Assembly (NCBI GenBank): GCA_049241565.1
Contig: JBMLQL010000060.1
Location: forward strand, 10,390 to 74,389
Source: DZBG01 sp049241565
GTDB lineage: Bacteria; Bdellovibrionota; Bacteriovoracia; Bacteriovoracales; Bacteriovoracaceae
DNA length: 64,000 nt
Direction: 5' to 3'
Shown: positions 1 to 7,814 of the stretch, piece by piece
How positions within the stretch are numbered: position 1 is the stretch's first letter
Layout of the letters: each line of letters begins with the position of its first letter
Made by a program: the position numbers and the translations under genes
The notes under the pieces: model-generated
Databases searched by the model: none
What the model was told of the DNA's origin: nothing
What the model saw: only the letters and a program-made list of their open reading frames with translations

Positions 1-102
1 ACCACCAGGGGCCATATTAATAATGGCAAAAACCACCATCGTGACTCCGATCAAAGTGGGAACAAGAATAAACAGTCGCTTTAGAAAGTATTTAAATAAC
101 AT
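1..102 (-). CDS. Peptide ABC transporter permease, N-terminal fragment (OppB/DppB type)
   Basis: Only the first 34 codons lie in the window; the gene runs off the left edge. The translation starts MLFKYFLKRLFILVPTLIGV and continues through one hydrophobic helix to a Met-Ala-Pro-Gly-Gly stretch. A short basic N-terminus, a first membrane helix and then an M-x-PGG/PGD motif is the standard opening of OppB/DppB inner-membrane permeases. The ATG lies one base after the stop of the binding-protein gene at 104-1714, so the two are co-transcribed and probably translationally coupled. It would form half of the channel of a peptide importer. The rest of the transporter (second permease, ATPases) should lie just outside the window. 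Confidence 0.8.
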   Translation of the reverse strand, partial: MLFKYFLKRLFILVPTLIGVTMVVFAIINMAPGG

Positions 103-103
103 A

Positions 104-1714
104 TTATTTTATTACCCAGTATTGCTGACCAATTCCATAAGGGAATGAGTCTTTTAGTTTTTGAATACGTTTATTGTGAGCGTAGAGAGTGTATTTATTG
201 TTAAAAAAGAAAACATAAGGGTAATCATTTGATATAAGTTCATGCACTCTTCTAAGCATTTTAATTCTTTTTTCACGATCATATGAGCGTCTTGAGGCAT
301 CAATAAGCTGATCCACTTCAGGATTAGAAAATCCCACAAAATTCGATCCTACTCCATCAATTGAAGAAGAATGCCAGATTTGTTTTGGATCCCAATCAAT
401 AGATCCTCCACTCCAAGCAAGCCTTACGGCTTCAAAATTTCTTTCATCCAGAAGCTTCACAAAAGAGTTCCACTCAATAGGCTTAATATTAATCTCAACA
501 CCCACTTTGCGCGCATCTTCCTTATAGATCGTCAGATATTTTACATAAATAGGATTAGGTTCAAGAATCGTAATAGAGAAATTCGTTTTTTCTCCATTGA
601 TTACTTTATCTAAGATTCCATCTTTATCTGAATCTCGCCAACCAGCCTCTTTAAGAATCTTCAAGGCTTCCTTAGGATTAAAGTCCAAAGGCTTAACAGC
701 AGGATTAGCGTAATCACTTTGAACATAAACAGGCCCAGTCGCAAGATCGGCCATGCCGTATTCAAACTTATCGATCATAAATTGACGGTTCACAAGCATC
801 CCTAAAGCTTTCCGGACTTGGCGGTCTTTAAGAATTTTATGACGATAATTCCAACCAATAAAAGTGTAGGGTTTCGGTGTTTTATTTTCAGTTTTGACTT
901 TGATAATTCTTTTTTCCCAAAGAGGTCCATTAGTTTTTTTCATGAAAGCTTCATTACGAAGTCCGTTAAAATCAAGATCTCCCTTTTTGAGAAGTTCCAG
1001 ATAGACATTTTCTTCAGTGATAAACCTCAGAACAATTTTATTAATTTGATACTGATCTTTATACTCTGCAAGATTTTTTCCCCACCAAAGTGGATTTTTC
1101 ACCATAGTGATTTTTTGGCCTTTCTCGTACTTTCCTATTTTGTAAACGCCAGTTCCAATTAAGGTTTTATTGAAATCCTTTTCTGTCTTGGTAGGATCTT
1201 CATAAAAATGTTTCGGGAGAATGGCCATCCCCGCCACAATGTCAAAATTTAAAAAGTATTCATCTTTGGTTGTGTATCTTACGCGGTATTTATCGATGAT
1301 TTGTACATCTTTAATTCCTTCATAGTAAGAACGATACTGAACAGATTTATATTTATCTGAAAAAATAACATCAAAAGAGTATTTCACATCTTCCGCTGTA
1401 AATTCTGCTCCATCAGACCACTTCACACCTTCGCGAAGTTTAAATTCATAAACCTTATTGTCTTTTGAAACGCTGAATTCTGTGGCAAGTACAGGCTTCC
1501 ACTCATAAGTCTCTAGATCTCGCGTTAAGAGAGAATCAAAAACATAACCTTGAACTTCAGATGAGTAGGCATCACTAGAACTTAGTGGACTCAAAGTCGT
1601 GGGCTCACCGCTAAGATTATAATAAATCGTATCTTTAGGTCTTTCGATTTTTCCTGTACAACCGGTAATCAAAAAAATTAATGTCGTTATCCCACATATT
1701 AGTAGAGATCTCAT
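104..1714 (-). CDS. Peptide ABC transporter substrate-binding lipoprotein (SBP family 5)
   Basis: This is a 536-residue extracytoplasmic binding protein of the SBP_bac_5 (OppA/DppA) family, which captures oligopeptides and delivers them to the permease encoded just downstream. The N-terminus is a lipoprotein signal peptide with lipobox LITGC (Cys19), so the mature protein is lipid-anchored. Family features follow: EPTTLSPLSS near residue 40, LREGVKWSDGAEFTAEDVKYS near 95-115, and the alternating alpha/beta fold to the C-terminus. The length is normal. The start is supported by AGGAG at 1723-1727, 8 bases upstream. The peptide specificity cannot be read from sequence; nickel or sugar binding by this family is a less likely alternative. 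Confidence 0.92.
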   Translation of the reverse strand: MRSLLICGITTLIFLITGCTGKIERPKDTIYYNLSGEPTTLSPLSSSDAYSSEVQGYVFDSLLTRDLETYEWKPVLATEFSVSKDNKVYEFKLREGVKWSDGAEFTAEDVKYSFDVIFSDKYKSVQYRSYYEGIKDVQIIDKYRVRYTTKDEYFLNFDIVAGMAILPKHFYEDPTKTEKDFNKTLIGTGVYKIGKYEKGQKITMVKNPLWWGKNLAEYKDQYQINKIVLRFITEENVYLELLKKGDLDFNGLRNEAFMKKTNGPLWEKRIIKVKTENKTPKPYTFIGWNYRHKILKDRQVRKALGMLVNRQFMIDKFEYGMADLATGPVYVQSDYANPAVKPLDFNPKEALKILKEAGWRDSDKDGILDKVINGEKTNFSITILEPNPIYVKYLTIYKEDARKVGVEINIKPIEWNSFVKLLDERNFEAVRLAWSGGSIDWDPKQIWHSSSIDGVGSNFVGFSNPEVDQLIDASRRSYDREKRIKMLRRVHELISNDYPYVFFFNNKYTLYAHNKRIQKLKDSFPYGIGQQYWVIK

Positions 1715-1734
1715 GGGAAGGGCTCCTAATCAGT

Positions 1735-2433
1735 TTATTTTCTATAATAGAGCTGAGGATCAAGTGACCAACGATCAATTTTTAAATTGTGGTCATCAAT
1801 ACGATAAGCCTCAAGCTTTGTATCAACTTCATTTAATCTTGCTTCAGCGTCTTTGAACTGTGTAAACGAATTGGCCTTATCTTCTTCGAGATGGGCCAAC
1901 TCTTTTTGCCATTCAATTTCTAGTTTCTGACGCAAAATTTCATAGCGTTTGTTAGTGGCATCAACTTTTTCAATGAAGCCATCTAACTCTTTTTGATATC
2001 GCACTTTTTTCGCCGTCAAGGCCATTCTCTTTTTTTGAAGGACACCGACAAGCTCCTTTCCAACCGAAAGATTTTGTTTCAAATCGACGCTATCAAAATA
2101 AAGATAAGATCCCGTTGTGACATGAACTCTTCGAATACAAGTGTTGAAGTGAGGAATCTTGATAAGAATATAATCATTAGTCCGACCTTCAAGAAAGGCC
2201 TGGCACTTTAGAGTTGGAGCATTTTCATTCCAAAACTCGAGACGATCTTTTTTATTAAGATATTTAATATTGCTAAAATCAGTACGAATTCTTGCTAGAC
2301 GAGCAGACTCATTGAGCCTAGAAACTCGGCCACCAAAAATGCTTGAAGCTTCATCATCTTTTTTTTCTTCAATTTGGGCCCAAGAAGTCTGGCCAATCAG
2401 AAGTAGGAAAAATGTAAACATCCATGTTTTCAT
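1735..2433 (-). CDS. Exported coiled-coil protein of unknown function
   Basis: A 232-residue protein with a Sec signal peptide (hydrophobic core FTFFLLLIGQ, predicted cleavage after SWA at about residue 19), so it is probably periplasmic. Residues about 75-100 contain two cysteines (LKCQAF and NTCIRR) that could pair. The C-terminal half from about residue 125 is rich in K, E, L and R with heptad-like spacing and is probably a long coiled coil. I do not recognise a family. It lies 20 bases upstream of the peptide-binding lipoprotein gene on the same strand and may share its transcript, but nothing ties it functionally to peptide uptake. Confidence 0.7.
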   Translation of the reverse strand: MKTWMFTFFLLLIGQTSWAQIEEKKDDEASSIFGGRVSRLNESARLARIRTDFSNIKYLNKKDRLEFWNENAPTLKCQAFLEGRTNDYILIKIPHFNTCIRRVHVTTGSYLYFDSVDLKQNLSVGKELVGVLQKKRMALTAKKVRYQKELDGFIEKVDATNKRYEILRQKLEIEWQKELAHLEEDKANSFTQFKDAEARLNEVDTKLEAYRIDDHNLKIDRWSLDPQLYYRK

Positions 2434-2466
2434 AGCTTTAATTATGCCATGAAAACAAAAAAAGGC

Positions 2467-3132
2467 TTACTCTTTCATCAGGATAATACTTGAGCGAAAT
2501 TCTTTTTCATGAAGAGGCTCTTCGTATTTTAAAACTCTCATCCCTGGAAATAATTTGAGGAGTTCTTGCTCTTTTAAATAATCATCCACGGAGTCCGTTT
2601 TGCGGTGGGCCTCTCGCTCTTTAATTGTATGGGCCTCGAAAATAAGAACTCCACCTGGGCGAAGCCAAGTTTTAATTCTTTCCGCCAGTGAGCGATCAAC
2701 ATAATAAAAACAAATGATGGCATCAAACGAATTAGGAGCAATTTTATAATCTTTTAGTGAGGCCACCACTCCTTTAATTTTCACTCCAAATTCTTGAGCA
2801 AGAAGGAAAGCTTTTTTAACGGCCACAGAACTAATATCAACCCCTGTCACTTTATATCCCTTCTGTGCAAGAAAAACAGCATTACGTCCCTCACCCATTC
2901 CCATATCTAGGACGGCAGATTCAAAGGGAATATAGTGGTAGTTTTCAGCTAAAAATTTAACCGGAGTTTTCCCATAAATAAATGTAGGACGGCTATAGCG
3001 CTGATCCCATTGTGTCTTAGAATCAGCAGAAACTTTTACACCTGAAAGCGGTTGAAAGCGACTGGCCGGGATAGGATCTCGGCCGTAAGAGTGAAGAGCA
3101 AATAAACTAAGAAAAAGAATAATTTTTTTCAT
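2467..3132 (-). CDS. Class I SAM-dependent methyltransferase with an N-terminal signal peptide
   Basis: A 221-residue protein with a Rossmann methyltransferase core. Motif I is VLDMGMGEGRNAVFLA (about residues 73-88), followed by the acidic ribose-binding position in VTGVDIS and the later motif around SFDAIICFYYVD and LRPGGVLIFEA. This layout resembles TehB-like and UbiE-like enzymes. The N-terminus (MKKIILFLSLFALHSYG) looks like a cleavable Sec signal peptide, and no internal Met lies between it and motif I, so the signal is part of the gene. The substrate is unknown. The start overlaps the upstream gene (3129-3635) by 4 bases, so the two are translationally coupled. A methyltransferase outside the cytoplasm is odd because SAM is not expected there; a retained membrane anchor facing the cytoplasm is the alternative. 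Confidence 0.78.
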   Translation of the reverse strand: MKKIILFLSLFALHSYGRDPIPASRFQPLSGVKVSADSKTQWDQRYSRPTFIYGKTPVKFLAENYHYIPFESAVLDMGMGEGRNAVFLAQKGYKVTGVDISSVAVKKAFLLAQEFGVKIKGVVASLKDYKIAPNSFDAIICFYYVDRSLAERIKTWLRPGGVLIFEAHTIKEREAHRKTDSVDDYLKEQELLKLFPGMRVLKYEEPLHEKEFRSSIILMKE

Positions 3133-3635
3133 GACTCAGCAGGAGTATCATCATCGTGAGGAGTTGAAAAGGGATCGCTCTCTTCTAAGGCGCCCCCAGT
3201 AATGAATTCACTCTCAATACTCTCACCAAATGTCGTTCCAGACTGCTGCTCTGTGACGACACCTAGTTCAGCATCAATATAAAGATTAAGATTATTGAGA
3301 ATTTTCTGTAATCGAATAATACGTCTTTCAATATAATCCTCAACAGTATTAGGCATGTCTTCAGTCTTAAAAAGATACCATTTGATATCATCGACCATGG
3401 TGAAAAATTGATCAAGAAGCTCAATCAGATCAGTCGAGCAGTGGGCCAAATCACTTATGGTTGTTTTTTCATAGCGATTATTAAAGATCATAGGGAAATG
3501 CTCTCTCGTTCGTCTGAGAGCAAAGATTTCAAGATATTCATTTTTTCGATCACGAATACGGTTAAAAACGTTTTTAGCATCTAACCTTAACAACGTTAGA
3601 TAGCGCTGAGTAATCTCATCGTTGCGACTTTTCAT
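3129..3635 (-). CDS. Hypothetical cytoplasmic helical protein
   Basis: A 168-residue protein without signal peptide or membrane segment. Residues 1-120 are charged and probably alpha-helical (basic N-terminal third, then DLIELLDQFFTMVDDIKWYL). The last 40 residues are acidic, Ser/Thr-rich and probably disordered (ending DPFSTPHDDDTPAES). I recognise no family. The start is supported by GTGGAG a few bases upstream of the ATG. It overlaps the downstream methyltransferase gene by 4 bases, and 25 bases separate it from the next gene upstream (3661-4134), so it is the middle of a likely operon. Confidence 0.65.
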   Translation of the reverse strand: MKSRNDEITQRYLTLLRLDAKNVFNRIRDRKNEYLEIFALRRTREHFPMIFNNRYEKTTISDLAHCSTDLIELLDQFFTMVDDIKWYLFKTEDMPNTVEDYIERRIIRLQKILNNLNLYIDAELGVVTEQQSGTTFGESIESEFITGGALEESDPFSTPHDDDTPAES

Positions 3636-3660
3636 AGTGTCTCCACATGAAACTCAATCA

Positions 3661-4134
3661 TCAAACTGTTAGATGTTTAACACCTGCACGTTTTCCACCT
3701 GGCCAGCGAGCAATCTTCTCTGACTTCAGCTCCATATAACGTACAAGTTTATCACCTAATGTTTCTGTATTAAGCGGATATTTTAAAAAGAAAAAGTTTT
3801 TAGTCATTCTAAATTGGTTCGTATCATTGAGCTTTTGAAAACTGCTCATATTAAAAAAGCTGATATTTGATTTCCGTAAAATAAATTTAAGTAAGTGTCT
3901 TACTTTTTCATTGTAAAATTTAAATTCAGCAAATGAACTCACAGAGGTAATAGCAATATAATGATTTTGGGCCCCAGAACTTACCATCACCTGTAACTGA
4001 TCTATTGCCACTGGAACAAGAATCACTCCCTGCTTTTTTAATTGAGCATCAAGCTTAAAAAAGGCAGTAGGAAGTTTGTCCCCCAGAGTGACGAAAAAGA
4101 AAAATGGTTGTGAATCAAAAGTTTCAGCATTCAT
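3661..4134 (-). CDS. Hypothetical protein, probably cytoplasmic
   Basis: A 157-residue protein starting MNAETFDSQPFFFFVTLGDK, with no signal peptide. It has alternating hydrophobic strands (GVILVPVAI, HYIAITSVSSFAEF) and a basic middle (LLKFILRKSNISFF), and looks like a small alpha/beta fold. I do not recognise it. The start is well supported by AAGGAGAGT directly upstream of the ATG. It may begin the transcription unit 4134-2467, because the preceding gene (the matrixin-type protease) ends 27 bases upstream on the same strand. The C-terminus (KRAGVKHLTV) is basic. Confidence 0.65.
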   Translation of the reverse strand: MNAETFDSQPFFFFVTLGDKLPTAFFKLDAQLKKQGVILVPVAIDQLQVMVSSGAQNHYIAITSVSSFAEFKFYNEKVRHLLKFILRKSNISFFNMSSFQKLNDTNQFRMTKNFFFLKYPLNTETLGDKLVRYMELKSEKIARWPGGKRAGVKHLTV

Positions 4135-4161
4135 ACTCTCCTTTTCGGAGAGAGAATGTAA

Positions 4162-4911
4162 TTACTTGAATAGACGTTTGCGAATGAATCCGACTAAGCT
4201 CATCAAGAAACCACCAAAAAGTGAGTACATATTCCCTGTACTTCCTAAGAGATTCACTGAACCACAGCTCATCGGACTTTTTTGCTCAGATTCTTCTTTG
4301 CTCAAGGGGCTTACATAACCTGTGGCCTGATAATTCATGGTCGTTGAAATAACCGCGTTCATTCCATTAATATCATCTGACCCTAATCCGTTATAAGTAA
4401 GTTGAAGCGAAGGGGCCATAACAGCATAGGGATCCTCTGAGTGATCAAGACCTACAGTATGACCGAATTCATGGATAAGAATTGTTTTAAGGTAATAATC
4501 ATTCTGAGTCAGTGAGTGCGATCCATTAATCACGATTTCAGTACGAGCGATATAAGGTCCACTTGTATAACGAATGGCCGCGGCCAGAGTTGTCCCTGCA
4601 TTCATTCCTGTTTCTGCCTGAAAATTTGTCGACCATCTCACCACATTCCGGCCAGCGGCTGAAGCACCGACACCACTCGTATAAAATTCCCAAATATTTG
4701 ATCCTACTCCATTCATCCATTCATTGATCGCAATTCGAGTCAAGTTCTCTAACCGAGATTTTCGACTTGAATCAGAATCAATAACAGTGATCTCGATGGG
4801 CAGTGTTGACCAATAAAATCCTGCTGCAAAGTCAGATGTAAATTTGTAGGCCCACGATTGAGAGATAGTCACAATCACGAGGGCGAGCACAAGAATAATC
4901 TTTTTAATCAT
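4162..4911 (-). CDS. Secreted matrixin-type zinc metalloprotease with C-terminal membrane anchor
   Basis: A 249-residue exported protein. A signal peptide (cleavage after QSWA, about residue 21) precedes a metzincin catalytic domain. HEFGHTVGLDH (about residues 149-159) gives the three zinc ligands and catalytic Glu, and DPYAVMAP just after supplies the Met-turn. This is the matrixin (M10-like) arrangement, so it should cleave proteins outside the inner membrane. The last 35 residues read SCGSV, then a hydrophobic helix, then the basic tail RKRLFK. That layout resembles C-terminal sorting signals of the MYXO-CTERM kind, in which a Cys precedes the helix. Whether it is processed or simply a membrane anchor cannot be decided here. 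The domain is compact and has no propeptide cysteine switch that I can see. Confidence 0.82.
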   Translation of the reverse strand: MIKKIILVLALVIVTISQSWAYKFTSDFAAGFYWSTLPIEITVIDSDSSRKSRLENLTRIAINEWMNGVGSNIWEFYTSGVGASAAGRNVVRWSTNFQAETGMNAGTTLAAAIRYTSGPYIARTEIVINGSHSLTQNDYYLKTILIHEFGHTVGLDHSEDPYAVMAPSLQLTYNGLGSDDINGMNAVISTTMNYQATGYVSPLSKEESEQKSPMSCGSVNLLGSTGNMYSLFGGFLMSLVGFIRKRLFK

Positions 4912-4947
4912 AAACTTTTTCTTCCTGAAAAAGATGAATACTAAAAC

Positions 4948-5259
4948 TTATTTTTTATCGGCCCAGCACAAACGTCCATCCTGGAGCTGTACTGCATAGA
5001 TCTGTCCTTTAATAAATTCAAACGGTCCATGCTTTAAAACATCAACGATAATGTTTTGAGGGATGGTTCCTTTAATCACTCGAAGTTTTTTAAAGATCAC
5101 TTTAACCTTCGAGAAACTATAATCAATGGCAGCATCATCAACAACATCCTCTACTGACCCCACAAATTGTTGAGAACAGTTTGGATTTTCAACCGTCGAA
5201 ATGGCCCATGCTGAAGTTGAAAGAAAAAGACTAATGAGAAGAGTAAGTCGAATAATCAT
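4948..5259 (-). CDS. Small exported protein of unknown function
   Basis: About 103 residues with a signal peptide (MIIRLTLLISLFLSTSAWA). I prefer the ATG at 5259 over an in-frame start 18 bases upstream because AGGGAG lies 7 bases before it and the signal peptide then starts normally. The mature part has two cysteines (ENPNCSQQ and GRLCWAD) near its ends that could form one disulfide, around a beta-rich core (VKVIFKKLRVIKGT, IIVDVLKHGPFEF). The layout resembles short secreted domains of the tissue-inhibitor-of-metalloprotease or OB kind, but I cannot name it. It sits directly upstream of the matrixin gene on the same strand, so a linked role such as inhibitor or chaperone is possible but unproven. 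Confidence 0.6.
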   Translation of the reverse strand: MIIRLTLLISLFLSTSAWAISTVENPNCSQQFVGSVEDVVDDAAIDYSFSKVKVIFKKLRVIKGTIPQNIIVDVLKHGPFEFIKGQIYAVQLQDGRLCWADKK

Positions 5260-5463
5260 GGCCTGACTCCCTGGCACTAAAAGTCACTACCATGTGACCT
5301 TTCCCGGTGATTATTGCATGGCATGTGCCAAACCAAAGGGAGTTTAAGCCTTTAAATTTCTTACAAGTCTCAAGAATGCTAGGGCCATAAAATCACTAAG
5401 ATCAGGGACTATTGGGCACTCTAGTCAAACATTCATAGGGGCAAAACTTGCCCTGAGGAGAAA

Positions 5464-5490
5464 TGAAAAAGGGACCCCGAAAGGTCCCTT
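5464..5490 (-). terminator. Rho-independent terminator of groES-groEL
   Basis: Arms AAGGGACC (5469-5476) and GGTCCCTT (5483-5490) form a perfect 8-bp stem with a 6-base loop. On the minus strand a run of T (5464-5470) follows. It lies 34 bases after the groEL stop. A second perfect small hairpin, GGGCAA-AAC-TTGCCC at 5439-5453, follows and has no T run; its role is unknown. Confidence 0.85.
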
Positions 5491-5523
5491 CTTTTTGAGA
5501 AATGAATTAATGAGGAAATGAAA

Positions 5524-7179
5524 TTACATCATTCCGCCCATGCCCCCCATTCCACCCATACCGCCCATTCCGGCACCTGCATGAGAATGATCATCCTTCT
5601 TAGGAAGGTCAGCGATCATTGTTTCAGTTGTTAGCATAAGGCCAGCAACAGAAGCTGCATTTTGAAGAGCAGAACGAGTTACTTTAGTTGGATCGATGAT
5701 TCCAGCTTTCACTAGATCTTCGAATTTATCGTCACGAGCGTTGTAACCAAATGAGGCGTTTTTAGATTCTTGGATTTTGTTGATGACAACAGATCCATCA
5801 ACACCAGCGTTGAAAGAGATTTGACGGATTGGCTCTTCGATCGCTTTTTTAATGATCTTGATACCAGCATTTTGCTCTTCGTTTGTCCCTTTAAGGCCAT
5901 CTAGAGCAGCCACAGCGTGAAGAAGAGCAGCACCACCACCAACGATAATACCTTCTTCTACAGCAGCGCGAGTAGCATTAAGAGCGTCTTCTACGCGGTC
6001 TTTCTTCTCTTTCATTTCTGATTCAGTTGGAGCTCCAACTTTAATAACTGCAACACCTCCAGCAAGTTTTGCCAGACGCTCTTGAAGTTTTTCTTTATCG
6101 TAGTCAGAAGTTGTTTCAGCGATTTGAGCGCGGATAGCAGCAACACGAGCTTCAACATCTTTCTTATTACCAGCACCATCAACAATAACTGTATTTTCTT
6201 TGTCGATTGTAATTTTTTTACAAGTACCAAGAAGTTGAAGAGTGACTGTCTCAAGGCTCATTCCAAGCTCTTCAGAAATAACTTGTCCACCAGTTAAGAT
6301 CGAGATGTCTTTAAGCATTTCTTTACGACGGTCACCAAAACCAGGAGCCTTAACAGCTGCTACGTTAAGAGTTCCGCGAAGTTTGTTTACAACAAGAGTT
6401 GTAAGAGCTTCACCTTCGATATCTTCAGAAATGATCACTAGTGGTTTACCAGTTTGAACAACCTTCTCAAGTGTAGGAAGAAGTTCTTTCATTGAAGAGA
6501 TTTTTTTATCAGTGATAAGGATGTATGGATTCTCGAAAGTTGCTTCCATTTTTTCTGCGTTAGTCACGAAGTATGGAGAAAGGTAACCACGGTCAAATTG
6601 CATACCTTCAACTACATCAAGTGAAGTTTCAGCTGTTTTTGATTCTTCAATTGTGATCACGCCTTCTTTACCAACTTTAGACATAGCTTCAGAAATAAGT
6701 TTTCCGATTTCCATATCATTGTTAGCTGAAATCGCTCCTACGTTTGCAATCTCTTCTGCTGTATCGATTTTCTTCGACATAGTCTTAAGCTTTTCAATGA
6801 TCTTAGTTGTAGCAAGATCAATACCACGCTTAAGGTCCATTGGGTTGTGTCCTGCTGCTACTAGCTTTACACCTTCGCGGTAAATAGCTTGAGCAAGAAC
6901 TGTCGCCGTTGTTGTACCGTCACCAGCGTCTTCATTTGTTTTTTGGGCCACTTCTTTAACAAGTTGAGCTCCCATATTTTCAAAAGCATTTTCGAGCTCG
7001 ATTTCTCTTGCCACAGAAACACCATCTTTCGTGATTGATGGAGCTCCAAATGATTTTTGGATAACAACGTTACGACCTTTAGGTCCTAGAGTTACTTTTA
7101 CTGCATTTGCAAGAGCGTTAACTCCAGCAAGAATTGATGAACGAGCTTGTTCTGAATATTTGAGTTCTTTAGCTGACAT
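5524..7179 (-). CDS. groEL: Chaperonin GroEL (60 kDa chaperonin, Hsp60)
   Basis: A 551-residue ATP-dependent folding chamber subunit that forms double heptameric rings and works with the GroES lid encoded just upstream. Seen: the N-terminal ARSSILAGVNALANAVKVTLGP block, the nucleotide-site sequence DGTTTATVLA (near residue 87), and IIVGGGAALLHA (near 410). The C-terminal tail is the typical Gly-Gly-Met repeat (GMGGMGGMGGMGGMM), which projects into the cavity. The length is normal. The gene starts 32 bases after groES and ends at a strong terminator, so the two form a standard bicistronic heat-shock operon. Confidence 0.99.
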   Translation of the reverse strand: MSAKELKYSEQARSSILAGVNALANAVKVTLGPKGRNVVIQKSFGAPSITKDGVSVAREIELENAFENMGAQLVKEVAQKTNEDAGDGTTTATVLAQAIYREGVKLVAAGHNPMDLKRGIDLATTKIIEKLKTMSKKIDTAEEIANVGAISANNDMEIGKLISEAMSKVGKEGVITIEESKTAETSLDVVEGMQFDRGYLSPYFVTNAEKMEATFENPYILITDKKISSMKELLPTLEKVVQTGKPLVIISEDIEGEALTTLVVNKLRGTLNVAAVKAPGFGDRRKEMLKDISILTGGQVISEELGMSLETVTLQLLGTCKKITIDKENTVIVDGAGNKKDVEARVAAIRAQIAETTSDYDKEKLQERLAKLAGGVAVIKVGAPTESEMKEKKDRVEDALNATRAAVEEGIIVGGGAALLHAVAALDGLKGTNEEQNAGIKIIKKAIEEPIRQISFNAGVDGSVVINKIQESKNASFGYNARDDKFEDLVKAGIIDPTKVTRSALQNAASVAGLMLTTETMIADLPKKDDHSHAGAGMGGMGGMGGMGGMM

Positions 7180-7211
7180 ATTATTTCTCCGTTTAAGATT
7201 GAGTTAGTTAA

Positions 7212-7505
7212 TTATTGAAGGATTCCGAAAATTTCGTCTTCTTTCATGATGATGTAGTTTTCACCAGCGACTTTAACTTCTGTTCCAGAGTATTTTCCGA
7301 AAAGAACTTTATCGCCTTTTTTAACATCAAGAGCTTTTACTGATCCATCTTGAAGACGGTATCCGGCACCCACGGCCATCACTTCACCTTGAGCTGGTTT
7401 TTCTTTGTGATTGTCAGGGATGATGATTCCGCCAACAGTTTTTGTTTCTTCCTCTAATCTTTTGATTAGAACACGGTCTTGAAGTGGTTTTACAGTTAAT
7501 GACAT
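7212..7505 (-). CDS. groES: Co-chaperonin GroES (10 kDa chaperonin)
   Basis: A 97-residue lid protein of the GroEL chamber. Seen: LTVKPLQDRVLIKRLEEE at the start, the mobile-loop GGIIIPD, and DEIFGIL at the end. A longer reading frame extends 29 codons upstream, but I take the ATG at 7505 because AGGAGG at 7510-7515 sits just before it and the protein then has family length. It is the first gene of the groES-groEL operon. No CIRCE (HrcA) element precedes it; instead there is a palindromic element at 7579-7593 over a TTGACA, described separately. Confidence 0.98.
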   Translation of the reverse strand: MSLTVKPLQDRVLIKRLEEETKTVGGIIIPDNHKEKPAQGEVMAVGAGYRLQDGSVKALDVKKGDKVLFGKYSGTEVKVAGENYIIMKEDEIFGILQ

Positions 7506-7578
7506 AAGTCCTCCTATGTTGCTTGGCAATATCAATAAAAAATCAGCACTTAAAATTTGTCTATAAGGTGATACCGAA

Positions 7579-7593
7579 CTTGGCAGTGTCAAG
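7579..7593. promoter_or_regulatory. Palindrome over a candidate -35 upstream of groES
   Basis: CTTGGCAGTGTCAAG is an inverted repeat with one mismatch in its 7-base arms. On the minus strand it contains TTGACA (7587-7592), a perfect -35 hexamer pointing at groES. The best -10-like hexamer (TATAGA, 7560-7565) is 21 bases away, longer than normal, so the promoter type is uncertain. The half-site CTTGGCA recurs at 7522-7528, 57 bases away in the leader. It could be an operator for a heat-shock repressor or part of an alternative-sigma promoter. Confidence 0.4.
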
Positions 7594-7814
7594 GCTAGGT
7601 AAAAGAAAAAAATTCTAGAATAACTCGCCCAGTTTTTTGACTATCTCCAGTCACAGACGTTGGCCGAGTAACCAAATCAACCACTCCGTCTAGTTAGGCC
7701 AAATCTTCCTATTTTTATGTATTTTCATACAGATATATCTATCAAGTTCTCCCTTGAAACACCGAAAGGCAATTATTGATACAATCACCCTAAGCATTTT
7801 CAAGGAAGTGGAGA

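Noticed and set aside
818..1162. 114-codon open frame opposite the peptide-binding lipoprotein gene
   Set aside because: Phe/Ile/Lys-rich translation typical of an antisense shadow; the lipoprotein frame is clearly the real one.
5521..5570. Short tandem repeat at the groEL 3' end
   Set aside because: It encodes the normal Gly-Gly-Met tail of GroEL.
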